In this document: in pieces, positions 1 to 11,751 of the stretch
How the letters are laid out: each line of letters starts with the position of its first letter
How positions within the stretch are numbered: position 1 is the first letter of the stretch
NCBI GenBank assembly: GCA_020746835.1
Contig: JAGPNK010000001.1
Location: forward strand, 3,968,001 to 4,032,000
DNA length: 64,000 bases
Direction: 5' to 3'
From: Stachybotrys elegans
Taxonomy: Eukaryota; Ascomycota; Sordariomycetes; Hypocreales; Stachybotryaceae
Made by a program: the position numbers and the translations under genes
Notes under the pieces: model-generated
The model's input: only the letters and a program-made list of their open reading frames with translations
Databases searched by the model: none
What the model was told of the DNA's origin: nothing

Positions 1-638
1 GGTTTTGCTTTGGTTCTTGCTGAGCACGCAATCGGCCTTTATCGGGGGTAACGGTGCGCATTGGACTGTGTTCAAGTCCGGATAATCGGCTCTTCGCCAG
101 CCATTCAGATAGCCACTGCAAGCAACCCCATCCCACCGCTAGGAAAGCCCCGGCCTGTCTCCCAAGGCAGCCGGCTACGCCAGGACACTGGCTACTCGTG
201 CTAGTCTGTTCTCGTGATGGAAGCCGGAGGCCTGAGGTGGGAGGAGTAGGTGGGGCCGATCCGTCTGTGAGGCGCCTGGGCACAGTGCGATAAACGGAAA
301 GACTAAGTCCCTTCAGCTTAGTACTGTCATTTCACCCGCTGTACGGAGTAGCGCGGCTTGAGCTTTGACTTCTCGTGATTTTACAATCATGCTTCGACTT
401 TCGCTCATCTTTACTCTGTTTTATTTTACTTTGTCTTCTTTTATTTTTGGGTCCCAATTGGAAAACACACTCAGGGGCTCTGGGCCACGCATAGCCTCAT
501 CGCCATGAGCAGCAATGTTCTAGAATAACGCCATTGTCAGAACTACACTACCCTCTCCTCATCGCGCATCGCTGAAACCTCCAAAGAAGCGCCGGCACCC
601 ATTGACAGACACCGAGGGCCCAAAGACTTTCGCAAAGG
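1..638. other. Gene-free left edge and upstream region of the glycosylase gene
   Basis: No convincing coding region is seen. A T-rich stretch at about 405-450 and a CT-rich stretch near 545-570 are typical of a fungal promoter and 5' leader. They would serve the glycosylase gene that starts at 639. Confidence 0.5.
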
Positions 639-2159
639 ATGGCGCACCAGTACGGCCATGACGTACTGTCGGTCTTTGACGTCTGGGAAGAATCAAGAGA
701 CTTTCTGTCCCAGCTGGTTACTTCCCGTGCAGCGCCAGGAGAAGAACTGAGCAGTCTCTTCCAGCAGAGTCTCCTGGGAGGATCCGAAGACTGGAATTAT
801 CTGATAGAATGCGCCACCTCCATCCGACACAGCAACCAAGGGATCCAGCACGAACTTGATGGGCACGATATTCTGGCATATGTATGGTACATTTTTGAGG
901 GCCTGGACAACTTCGAGGAATCCCAATCGTGGGAACAGACGGATCGTCTCATCGCCCTCGCCAAGGAGTTAGAAACCGACATAGAAATACACCCACCACA
1001 GCGATACCTGCCGCCCCGCGCCAGTCATGACCCCGTGCCGAGATCAGCCTCACCCAAGAGACGGAAGCGTAGCATCACCTCTCACTATTGGGGTGGGGAG
1101 CAAGAGGTAGCAGCGACTCACGCGCCTACAACTTGGAACGTAGGAAATCCTGCTGCTGCTGCTGCCGCTACGTTCGCGAACACCTCGCCAAGTTCTGGCG
1201 GAACGGTGGAAGCGTTGACTTTGCGTGCGGAACCATCCACGGATGTCCATAATCTCCAGCCGTCGTTGCCGTTGACTCTCGCGCAAACTGTGCCGGTTCA
1301 CGCAGAATATTGGGCGAACAGCGGCTCCCATTCCCCTGGGAAATCTGTCAGCAGTCGCCGTGCCTTCACGTCACCCTATTTCTGCAGCACGGCACCTGAG
1401 AAACAGAATGATGGCCCGAAGCGCCCTCCTCGCGGGACCGTCTCCGGTCTGCCGTTCCCGCCTCTCACATCGCCTGCTTTCGGGATTGTACAGGAAAAGC
1501 TGGCTCACGAGCCCTTCTGGCTGCTGATAGCCATCACGTTTCTCATTAGGACCAAGGGCACGCAGGCCATCCCGATCTTCTACAAGGTCAAGGAGCGCTT
1601 TCAGTCACCGGCTCACGTGGCGGATCCGGCCATTCGAGATGAGCTGGTGGACATGATACGTCATCTCGGTCTGTCGGCCGTCCGGGTTCAGTACATGCAG
1701 AGGTATGCGCGAGCTTTCCTAGAAGATCCGCCGCGAGCGGGTGTGAAACACAAGGTGAAGAATTATTATGGGAAAACGGAGGGCCAAGCAGGAAACCTCG
1801 ACGGTGCGGCTCAGGTAGAGCCGGAAGCCTGGGAGATTGGCCACATGACGAGCGGAAAGTACGCCATCGACAGCTGGAGAATCTTCTGCCGGGACGAGCT
1901 GCTGGGGGAGGCTCAGGACTGGAACGGCAAAGGGCGGGAGCCCGAGTTCCAGCCGGAGTGGATGCGAACCAGGCCGGACGACAAGGAGCTCCGGGCTTAC
2001 TTGAGGTGGATGTGGATGCGGGAGGGCTGGGAGTGGGATCCCGTCACGGGAGAGCGGACTGTCTTGCGTGAGGAGATGCAAAGAGCCGTCAACGAAGGGA
2101 GGGTTGGATACGATGACACGGGATGTTTACAGATATTGCCAGAGGCACTGCATACATAG
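639..2159 (+). CDS. MBD4-like (HhH-GPD) mismatch DNA glycosylase
   Basis: The gene is one uninterrupted frame of 506 residues. Residues 1-280 are low-complexity and probably disordered, with an Ala run near 170. Residues about 285-475 match the catalytic domain of the MBD4 thymine/uracil glycosylases: LLIAITFLIRTKG (from 295), then a helical stretch ending in LGLSAVR, then SGKYAIDSWRIFCRDE (405-420), then RPDDKELRAYLRWMW. Asp411 in KYAIDSWRIF sits where MBD4 has its catalytic Asp (KYGNDSYRIF). The family removes T or U opposite G, the lesion left by deamination of 5-methylcytosine or cytosine, in the nucleus. No methyl-CpG-binding domain was recognised, so only the glycosylase half is shared with the animal protein. 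The start at 639 is the first ATG of the frame. The hairpin just before Lys407 is less Gly-rich than in MBD4. The fold is fairly sure; substrate preference is inferred. Confidence 0.82.
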   Translation: MAHQYGHDVLSVFDVWEESRDFLSQLVTSRAAPGEELSSLFQQSLLGGSEDWNYLIECATSIRHSNQGIQHELDGHDILAYVWYIFEGLDNFEESQSWEQTDRLIALAKELETDIEIHPPQRYLPPRASHDPVPRSASPKRRKRSITSHYWGGEQEVAATHAPTTWNVGNPAAAAAATFANTSPSSGGTVEALTLRAEPSTDVHNLQPSLPLTLAQTVPVHAEYWANSGSHSPGKSVSSRRAFTSPYFCSTAPEKQNDGPKRPPRGTVSGLPFPPLTSPAFGIVQEKLAHEPFWLLIAITFLIRTKGTQAIPIFYKVKERFQSPAHVADPAIRDELVDMIRHLGLSAVRVQYMQRYARAFLEDPPRAGVKHKVKNYYGKTEGQAGNLDGAAQVEPEAWEIGHMTSGKYAIDSWRIFCRDELLGEAQDWNGKGREPEFQPEWMRTRPDDKELRAYLRWMWMREGWEWDPVTGERTVLREEMQRAVNEGRVGYDDTGCLQILPEALHT

Positions 2160-3540
2160 CACGTGCAGATGGTTATGACGGCAATTATCGCAGTACCTTT
2201 AATGCCATGTCTGAGAAGGGCAATTTGCCTCGTCTGCCAAGTCATACTGTTCCGCACTCAGAGACTGAACCCGCTGCCGTTCTCACTCTCATGGCACCAA
2301 GTTGAACCAGCCCACCGCCTTACGTGATGAATCCGGGACATGTAATGTCCTACACCTGAAATTAATGCCGACAAGTCGTAGTGTCTACGTTTTATTCGTG
2401 GCAGCAGCAGCGCGTCACGAGGCTCTCCAAATTCCACACGACAGCCACGAGTCGTCTAACATTCGGTTAGACTTTGCTTGACTGGAGATGGCGGCAATCT
2501 TGAGGGCGCTTAATTCCGACACGAACCACTCATTGATCGGCTTGACAGCCTGTCCATGTTTTATTTTACTTTATTTTACCTATCTTATTTCTAATTTAGC
2601 GGTATGCACATGTATGTAGGAGATGCGAACACGTCCACGAGTGAGACAGCGCTGTTACAAGTCGCCTCGATGCTAGACCCGATCTACCTGTAGGTTGCCT
2701 GTAGGTGCCTGTAGGTGCATGCACTCAGCAGAGTACTTGGGCTGGTGGTGCACCTGACACCAGGCCGCAGGTAGCGACCGAGTTGGTTCCATTTCCAGGT
2801 ACCTCTGGCGGCGACCTGCAGCGAGGTAAATTGCAGCAGCGCATGCATATGTACAGAGAGGAGAGCCCTTGTGGGGGGAGGAGACTTGCCTTTTTAGGGG
2901 AGTTCTAGCGGCCAAGTGCGGGAGCAAATTGCAACTGGAAGCGTCTTTTGCCAAAGCGTCCTGCCAAAGCTGGCCAGGAAAAGTGGGCACCTCGGGCTGG
3001 CTGCCGCATCTATCACGCAAAGGACACAGTTGTCGGAGCTCCTGTCTGCTTCCCGTTGCTGCTCCAAGGGTCCTCGATATTCAAACCCAGCGCTGGTCCT
3101 GACCTCATCCTCTGCCAGCATTTCTCGGTCTGCATCCTCGTCCTCCCTTCTCTTCACATAGTACTTCCGGAGCCCTCCTCGCATATCTCTTCCTCGAGCA
3201 ATTGTGCTCTCTCTCTCTCTCTCTCTCTTCTCCAGCTAGCTCTGGTATTTATTTTTCTGTCGCAGCCGGCTTGGACCTTGTCTTCCACCCTTCGCCCGAC
3301 CCCCCTCTTCCTCTTCCCCCTCAGCAAAAAAAAGCTTCTCTTTTTTCGGCCAGCACGCGTTGCATCTGCGAGATATATTCAGCAGCCATTGACAGAAGGG
3401 CCCGTGGTGTTCAGCAGGCCTGTCAGACGTGCCCATAGCCCTCGTCCTTTCCAACGATCGGTTCCCCGCGCAGGTCCTCCAGCAACTTTCGCATACCCCT
3501 TCGATTCGACCTCGACTGGCGCCGCCACCTCAATCCCATC
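2160..3540. other. Intergenic region and long ERV29 leader
   Basis: No convincing gene is present. A CACGTG hexamer lies right after the glycosylase stop (about 2160). Three near-copies of CCTGTAGGTG occur in tandem at about 2690-2720. A (CT)11 tract at 3207-3228 and further CT-rich sequence to 3320 probably belong to the leader or promoter of the gene starting at 3541. Confidence 0.5.
3207..3228 (+). repeat. CT microsatellite in the ERV29 leader
   Basis: An uninterrupted CT dinucleotide run lies about 310 bases before the ERV29 start codon. Such pyrimidine tracts are common in fungal promoters and leaders. Confidence 0.9.
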
Positions 3541-4703
<1,163 letters not shown>

Positions 4704-5498
4704 GCGCCCGGTCGCTTGAACTCGCCGGCGACGAGCCAATTTTGCATATGTGGGTGCCTCGCGGTTCCGGCGTATGTGCCAGATGGGGAGCACAACAGAC
4801 ATGGAAGAAAAAAATCAAGGACCGCCACTTCTTTTGGACCTATGGGATCCCCTGCGTTGGAGTTATTTTTCATTTTCATTTTCAAGGACGGCGTCAAATG
4901 TCTCGCATCCTGTCTGGATGTGAATGGACGGACCCTGACATGTAAACCGAGGTCGATATCCTTGTTCATACATAGAGGCTATCTGGGGAAAGGATACTCC
5001 GTAACGAGATATTGAATGGAAATATGAGCATTCTGTTTTAGATGATGCGCTCCTTACTGATTATGACTCGTCGTGATTTCTTACCGATGGGAATTATCGG
5101 GACGTGGCCATATACAGGAGATGAGATCGTGTAAAGTTAACTAATTTCAAAATACTCAAACCCTTTGAAACATTAACGTGTCAATCTGGACACATGGCGT
5201 TGCTAATCCCATAAACAACCCGCAAGCCCTACTCGACCTTATGCAGCAGGCATGTGTCCATAATTACCAATTCTATCGTAAGTGCTGCACCGTCGAAAAG
5301 GGGAAGCAGTTTGCCACGAATTTCTTCGTGATGCTCTAGGGTGGGATCACTGTGGGCCACGGGCCTCTAACAAGCCGCTCACCAACAACGCCCCTCGAGG
5401 TTAAAACAGCCATATATTTATCTCACAAGCGTGCAGATAACAGCCAGCCACCCCTCCGCACTGCAAAGGAAGAGACAGTCCCAGCCCGGATATATCCC
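4704..5498. other. Intergenic region between ERV29 and the HeLo gene
   Basis: It holds the ERV29 3' region, a relatively AT-rich middle (about 4990-5280) and the promoter side of the HeLo gene. No further gene is seen. Confidence 0.5.
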
Positions 5499-7331
5499 AT
5501 GTCGGGCATGGAGGCGCTCGGGGCGGCCATTGGCGTCGTCGGCCTGCTGGGCCAGCTGTTCGACGGGTGCGTCAAGGCGTACGGGTACTTCACGACGGCC
5601 CGGGAGCTAGACGCCGACGGGCAGCGGCTGCTGTGCAAGGTGCGCATCGAGGAGATGCGCCTCGTCGTCTGGGGCCGCGAATGGGGCGTCGCCGAGGGCA
5701 AGCTGGACGCCCACCTCGACGGCAGCAGCAGCAGCAGCAGTAGCAGCCGCGCCGGCGTGGGAGGCGGCAACCCGCAGCTGCGGCGGCTGGCCACGCAGAT
5801 ACTTGAGGAACTGCACGGCACCGTGACCGACTTTGCCAAGCTCAAGGAGAAGTACGGCCTGGTGGACGAGCCGGCGTCGGCGCCCCCCTCGAGAAAGGGC
5901 TCCAAGGACGACGAGGCTCGGAAGAGCAACGGCATCGCAAAGGCTTCCACCACCCATGGCAACGAGAGGAGCTGGAGAAAAGAGATGGGGCTGAGAGCCA
6001 AGTGGGTTATTACAGGCGAGTTTATCCCTGGACGAAGCCAGGACGATATATATATATATATATATATACATGTCGGCTAACGCCAGCCAAAAGACAAGGA
6101 TAAGTTCACCACTCTCCTCCAAGACCTAAAAGGTAAAAAGAAAAAAGAGAAACCACAACCGCCACTCGTCCCTGTATATACTGAACCGCCGACAGACTTC
6201 AACGACGGCCTGGAGCGCCTCTTCCCGCCCTCGCAGCTGCCCTCGTTCCAGCGCGCCTGGACGCACCAGCTGCTCGAGTCGGCGCAGCGCGACCTCTCGC
6301 AGCTGTCGCTCCTCGAGAAGGCCTCGGACGGCATCTACCCGCAGCTCACGGCCTCGGCCAACCTCAAGAAGCTGCGCATCAACCTCGACGCCAAGCCCCA
6401 GTCCGCCTTCCGGCCCACCTTTGCCCTCAAGGTCGCCCGCTCCGCCCTCGACGTCAAGGACCTCGACCAGCCGCGCCGGTCCCAGGCCGTCCACGACGTC
6501 GCCGGCCACGTCATTGTCGAGTGGGTCGACTATGATCGCGATGCCATCGAGGAGCGCGTCGCCCATGTCCGTAGGATGGACGACCTGGCCCGCATGATGC
6601 ACTCCGCCTCGGACCGCCATCCGGACCTGCACAGCATCGACTGCGTCGGATACACAGACGATGCCTCCAAGAATCGTTATGGCCTCGTCTACAAAGCCCC
6701 CGCGGCCACCTTCTCTACTCTCCATGCCCTCATCTCCAGCTCCGACCTCAAAACTCCGGATCTGAATGACCGCGTCCGACTCGCCCAGACCTTGTCAGTG
6801 GCGTTGTGGTCTCTCCACTCACTCGACTGGCTGCACAAGTCTCTGTGTGATACCAACATCCTCTTCTTCCCTTCGGCCTTCTCCGGCGCCGCCCACACCG
6901 CCACGGCCGCCCTGGTGCCGGATATATCAGCCCCCTTCCTCGTGGGCTTCGACGCCTCCCGTCCTGATCTGGATACAGCCCTTTCCGTGGCTCCCAAGAA
7001 CCCCTCCATCTCAGATCTCCACCGCCACCCTGCCTCCTTACGTGGCTTGTCACACTGCAAGAGCTTTGACATATATAGCCTGGGCCTCGTCCTATTAGAG
7101 ATCGGCCTCTGGAAAGTGCTGCAGCCATTCTACAAGGCGCATTATTCCGCGGAGCGCTGGCGAGACAAGGTCGTCCTCCCCGTCCTCGTGCAGGGGTTAA
7201 GCAGCAAGGTTGGCAGGAAATATAAGGAAGTGGTGGAAATGTGCCTGGGAGTCGGAGACGATTTGACCAGCAGCGAGGCGGGCAAGCTCATGGAAAAGGT
7301 GGTAACTACACTGGAAAGTATCAGCGTATGA
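5499..7331 (+). CDS. HeLo-domain protein with C-terminal pseudokinase
   Basis: There are three exons, 5499-6015, 6094-6132 and 6196-7331, giving 563 residues. The N-terminus (MEALGAAIGVVGLLGQLFDGC, then RIEEMRLVVWGREWGV) is a HeLo (prion-inhibition and propagation) domain, the membrane-acting domain of the HET-S incompatibility protein. A Ser-rich repeat coded by AGC codons interrupts it near residue 75. The middle (VITDKDKF, then a DFNDGLERLFPP segment) is usual for long HeLo proteins. The C-terminal 250 residues look like a protein kinase lobe that has lost activity. The catalytic loop reads LHKSLCDTNILF (His399, Ser401 where Asp is needed, Asn406), no DFG is seen (GFDAS at about 437), but the helix DIYSLGLVLLEIGLW (from 477) is kept. 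The first intron needs a GC donor. HeLo proteins act in fungal self/non-self recognition and regulated cell death. No NLR partner gene is adjacent. The domain call is good; the role is inferred. Confidence 0.85.
5722..5748 (+). repeat. AGC/AGT codon repeat (poly-Ser) inside the HeLo gene
   Basis: A trinucleotide run encodes about nine serines within the predicted HeLo domain. It is probably a length-variable loop insertion. Confidence 0.85.
6016..6093 (+). other. GC-AG intron carrying a (TA)12 microsatellite
   Basis: The donor reads ACAG|GCGAGT and the acceptor AAAAG|ACAAG. Joining them restores VITDKDKF, a segment usual in HeLo proteins. A GT donor that keeps the frame and this motif was not found. 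A TA repeat at 6046-6069 fills a third of the intron. Confidence 0.7.
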
Positions 7332-8029
7332 GAAGAACATATGAGTTATGAAATCCAGGAGACCTACCGCATCCATCTGCACAGGAATACTTCATCCACA
7401 CGGCCAAAGGAGATATGATTTGAACAGATTTAATGAAAAATGCATTCGTCACTGTAGATATTTATACTCAGACAAAACTCGGACAACTCCCTCCCTTTCT
7501 GTCCGCCGACTTTGGCCCCGAAAGCAATATGAAATAACCAAATACACCGATCCTAAACCAACCGCGGAAAACAAAACCAGGCCCCAATCAAGAAAGGATT
7601 GGAAGCCGCAATACACCGTGCATGATATTTGCTCCCTTCCCATGCGCCGCTCTAGCCCATACAAGATGGTAAAGCCACGAGCTGTGCGTCTTCCCTGCCC
7701 GTGGACTTGACTGCCCATTATCGGAATGGGGGATTCGAACGAGAAAGAAAGTCGACTTCCGTAATATGCTGCCGAAATGACGGTTTATGAATAATGAACA
7801 GGAGAAAGGCATCCGATCCTTGGATCGGCAGCCGCCAGGGGCTGGGAAGAGGCAAAGCGGGCGTGACCAACAAGTGAACTGGCCATCCCCAACGCCTATG
7901 CATGCAGAACTTGACAGTCGTGATGCGTGAGTCATGATCGTCGAATGATTGAGATAACACCGACAGCGCCCTATAGATGCGAATCATTCAGCAAGGACAA
8001 GTCTAGGCCCACCTAGGCCTGGTCCTCTT
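7332..8029. other. Convergent intergenic region
   Basis: It holds the 3' regions of the HeLo gene (+) and cdc14 (-). No gene is seen; short frames on both strands lack any recognisable motif. Confidence 0.5.
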
Positions 8030-10226
8030 CTAAGAACTAGAAACCTTGCGGGCCGTAGAGACTGCTGCTGCCGAAGTCGTCATGCTGGCACTGCCGACTC
8101 GGCCGCTCGTCTTGCGAATGCCAGCCGAGTCCTTGGCCCGGAGGGGAGACTCTGCCTGACGCTTGCTTGCACCGCGCACCTTGGTCATGACGCTGGGAGT
8201 GCTAGCAACACGGTCGACGTTCTTGATCTTCATCGAACCGATGTTCTCAGCATCCTGCGAAGCGTCGTTGTCGATCATGTAAACCGTCGTGGTCGACGTT
8301 GTGTGGCTCACGGAGCGCGTCTTCTCGCTTCGGACCGACTGTGTCCCCCTTCGAGAACTGCGGACCTTGAGGTGATACTCCTCGTCCGACTCAGGACCCT
8401 GGGCCTGCTTGATCATGGCAACAACCTCAGCCTCGTCCTCGAGGACCTGTTCTTCCTCTGCGGTCGCCTGGAGTGACCCTGCGCGCTGATAAGGATGGTG
8501 ACGATCGGCGCGTCCCGTCTTTCGCGGCTGTCCTGGGGTAGGTGCAGGCAGGTAGTCTTCCTGAACACCAATGTTATTGCGGTCGTGGTCGACCTCGCTG
8601 AGGGGAGTGCGGTTCGAAGGGCTTCGGTTGGGTGGCGTAGAAGTCTGGCCGTTACGGAGGGACGCCTTCTGCATGGCACGGATCGGGGTGCTGGGCACAG
8701 GGTTGGCAGCCATCATCTCCTTTCGAAGCTTTCGCTCGATCCTCTCCTCAATCCACCACTCTCGGAAGGTACCCTGGTTGAGGTGAAGCCAGTGCTGCTG
8801 AGGTCCGACGACCATGCCGGGTCTCATGAAGCGCATAAAGGCAATGATCTCGTTGGCGGTGAAGCCATGGCGGTAGATGAGGTAGGCGCCGATCAGGCAG
8901 CCAGTTCTGCCAAGACCAGCCTTGCAGTGCACCGCGATGCCCTTCTTCTTGACCGTGATGGTCTCGTGCGCTAGGCGAATGAACTTTCGGACTGTGCTGA
9001 GGGGAGGGCAGGTACCATCGTCAAAGATCATATCAAGATGCTGGATACCGAGGGCCTCGAAGTAGGAAGGGGAGTAGAGCGGCGAGTTGAGGCGAACAAC
9101 CAGGCCAATGTTCTTTTCGGAGAAGTGCTTGAGAACGTTCTTGAAGGGCTGAGGAAGGGTAGGGTGGGCGTCGACATCGAGCACGTCCCGGGGGAGGAGC
9201 GGGTACATGTCGGAATCCTCGGTGATCTTGGCCACGGGGGTGTGCTGGGGGGATGCAAATGCGAGGAAGTGAGGCGTGATCCAGTTGAAGTCGCCGTGCT
9301 CTACGCGCTCAAACTTCTCGTACATGTCGAGGTCGAAGTTGTCGAGATCGCAGCACTTCTCCTCCTTGGCCTTCCAAACACCGTAGACGACATCCTGCAC
9401 GCTGATGCCGTAGTCCGCCTGACTGTAGCCGGCGTCACGGAAGGGCATCAAAGGAGGGTCGACCTGGGCGATGGGGGCGAGGGCCAGATGGGGCGGCCAG
9501 TTCTGGATCAAAACCATGTAGCATGCGAGCATGCATGCGGCATTGGCACGACCTGTTGTTGATTGCTGGTCAGTGTCTCGTGGTCTCAAATACTTGAGGG
9601 GATTTCAGCGATGTGTGGGGGGGCACGTACTCCGAGGGTCAGCGGCACTCCAGAAGACGATAGGTCGGTCCTTGTTCTCCTTGGCACCGAGGATGTCGTG
9701 GAACTGAATGGCGAAGCGGTAAAGGTGGCCGATGTGCAGAGGGCCAAAGTCGTGGTGGAAGGCATTGTACAGGAGGGTGTCGTCGACGGTGAAGTAGCAG
9801 GGAGGAGACCGGTTGGGATTGGATTGGGCAGGCTCAGCGTTCCTCTGCGATCGCTTCCTGGAGTGTGTCGGTGCCTCGGGATAAGGAAAATAGGTCTCGT
9901 GAGTCGGGGGGTGAATGTAGGCGGCGAGGTAAAGGCGGTCTGGAACGTAGGTTAGTCGCGAGACCGGGGCTGCAGCGTAGAGCCAGTAGTGTTGCATGGC
10001 GGAAAGCGGCTTGCCAGAAGCAGGCGGGTGGGAGAATGGGATGGATGAAGGATAACGATGCGGGAATTGCCGTGCCGTGCATGTGCATGGGAGACACGAG
10101 GCGAGCCACGAAAGCATCAAAGGGCAACGGGGGATGGCGGTATGAGGAGGATCGGGATGACGGACCTGGGATGTACTCAATCACCTGGCCCAGGTTCTGG
10201 GAGTGTCGAGACGAGGGAGGAGCCAT
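8030..10226 (-). CDS. cdc14: Dual-specificity protein phosphatase Cdc14
   Basis: There are three exons on the minus strand: 10226-10166, 9939-9631 and 9552-8030. Introns have donors GTCCGT and GTACGT, and the product is 630 residues. Cdc14 reverses Cdk phosphorylation at mitotic exit and in cytokinesis. The N-terminal phosphatase-like domain carries YIPDRLYLA, then a charged insertion of about 30 residues (RKRSQRNAEP region), then YFTVDDTLLYNAFHHDFGPL. The catalytic domain has the signature HCKAGLGRTG with Cys333 as nucleophile, preceded by IFDDGTCPP and followed by MRPGMVVGPQQHWLH. The C-terminal 250 residues are Ser/Thr-rich and disordered, with SP/TP sites, as in other fungal Cdc14. The start at 10226 opens the family's GQVIEYIP segment. 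It is divergent from the Pcc1 gene. Identification is secure. Confidence 0.96.
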
Positions 10227-10874
10227 TGTTCCAGGCTCTCGCTTGTCCCTCGGCTGCTGCGTCGTTGGGAGCGATGGGAGCGATGGGTGCGGGAGGGCGT
10301 AGGCAGGTGGGCGTGGATGGCTGATGTCAATGCAGCAATCGGGAAGGCGGCGCCAGCGACGGGACGAATTGAGAATGATGCGATGATGGGAAGGTACCAC
10401 TGAACCAGGCAAGGCAATGCAATGCTAGACAAGAGGCCAAAACAGAGTCAAACGTCGCCGCGCGAGGTGAGTGAGCAACAATGTCGGGTGAGGAAAGGTT
10501 GAAGTTGCGGATCGCAAGGTGTCGCAAGGTGGAAGGAATATATTAAGTACTTAGTTCACTCCAGGTTGTTGTTGTAGCCGTCGGCCAGTGTTTTTCACTT
10601 TGTTATTCTGAAGCATCCACACCAAACCGAAAACAGCATCGCCATGGGCAACGTCCCGCCCCCCCTGTTTGGCCGTTAGCCCTCCGCCCCAGTGGCTCGG
10701 TGCCTCGGTTTCAGCCACATGTGGCTCTCTAACTTCATCACAGCAACCAAAGAGCTAGCCTTGTTTGTATCTGGGCCAAAAACACACCCCAGGTCGTCAT
10801 AATATTTTCCGCTCGTTTCAACGACAACAACAACAGTCCAATCATTGTTCCCCGCCACGAGCTGCCGTTCCATC
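10227..10874. promoter_or_regulatory. Divergent promoter region between cdc14 and PCC1
   Basis: About 650 bases separate the two start codons and must contain both promoters. No sure regulatory site was recognised. The region is open in short frames only. Confidence 0.5.
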
Positions 10875-11384
10875 ATGAGCGATCCCTCGAGACATCCGCT
10901 CGCCATGGATCGCCCCTCCCAAGACGACTTTCCCTGCTCTCTGTAAGACACGCAAAGAGGCCACTTGATTCTTTTGCTCCTCTACCCCTCTGCCCCTCCT
11001 CTTCCTTGATCCCTCCTGCGCCGATCCGGAGACACCATCATATCATGTCCTGCGGAATACAAATTAACAGCTTGCCTTCCATCCTCTAGGACTATCGATG
11101 TTCCCTTCCCGACCTCGAGACTAGCAGAGACGGCGCTCAAATCCATCCAGGTCGACCCCGAGCTCTCGCCCCTTGTCTGGAGAGGCTTCACCGTCGTCGA
11201 TGCCCCCGATGCGAGTGATCCCGATGCAAGCTCTATACTACGGGTCGCATACATGGCTGCCACCAACAGAATGCTGCGCGTTGCCGTCAACTCCTTCATG
11301 GATAGTTTGAAGCTGGTTCTGGAAGTCATGCAGGAACTTGACGTTGATGTCCTAGAGAAACAAGATAACCCATCTAATAGCTAA
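10875..11384 (+). CDS. pcc1: EKC/KEOPS complex subunit Pcc1
   Basis: There are two exons, 10875-10942 and 11090-11384 (intron GTAAGA...TAG, 147 bases), giving 120 residues. Pcc1 is the small dimerising subunit of the KEOPS complex, which makes the universal t6A37 modification in tRNAs and also affects telomeres and transcription. The family pattern is clear: DVPFPTSRLAETALKSIQVD, then SPLVWRGFTVVDAP, then the acidic loop and ILRVAYMAATNRMLRVAVNSFMDSL, a beta-strand followed by the C-terminal helix. The length (yeast 88) is normal for a filamentous fungus with an N-terminal extension of about 20 residues. The frame would also allow a start at the internal Met11. The gene is convergent with nuc-1 downstream. 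Confidence 0.9.
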
Positions 11385-11751
11385 CAGCATCGGCCTACAC
11401 TCATCCTCGTATTACCACGGCGCCACGCTATGCATTTGCGCCGAGCTAGACTATCACCTCGCGGTCTCATGATTCCTCGTATACTTAGTACTATTAACCA
11501 ATATGGATGTGGATAACGCTGCTCTATCTAAACATGATGTAAACGTAATACCAAAGTAACCCACCCGTCCAATAATAGACCTATATGGCATGCGTGATGG
11601 ACTGAGTCTCTCGTAACCCATCATATAAATATTAACTCTTCCATGATCCATCCTGCCTACCATCCTTTCATCCGTAACTCCCATGATCGTGATGCCCAAT
11701 GCTCTGATTTCTCGTCTCATGTGGCTGGCCAGCGTGTCGTCCCGACTATCG
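11385..11751. other. Convergent intergenic region between PCC1 and nuc-1
   Basis: It is a short AT-richer stretch holding both 3' ends. No gene is seen. Confidence 0.5.

Noticed and set aside
60..90. tRNA-like B box (GTTCAAGTCC) near the left edge
   Set aside because: No A box or pairing acceptor stem could be found around it.
5423..6725. Long minus-strand frames opposite the HeLo gene
   Set aside because: They are antisense shadows of GC-ending codons; the plus strand has the HeLo and kinase-like motifs.
7725..7745. GTTCGAATCC on the minus strand, resembling a tRNA T-loop
   Set aside because: The flanking bases do not form a T stem, and no cloverleaf can be drawn upstream.
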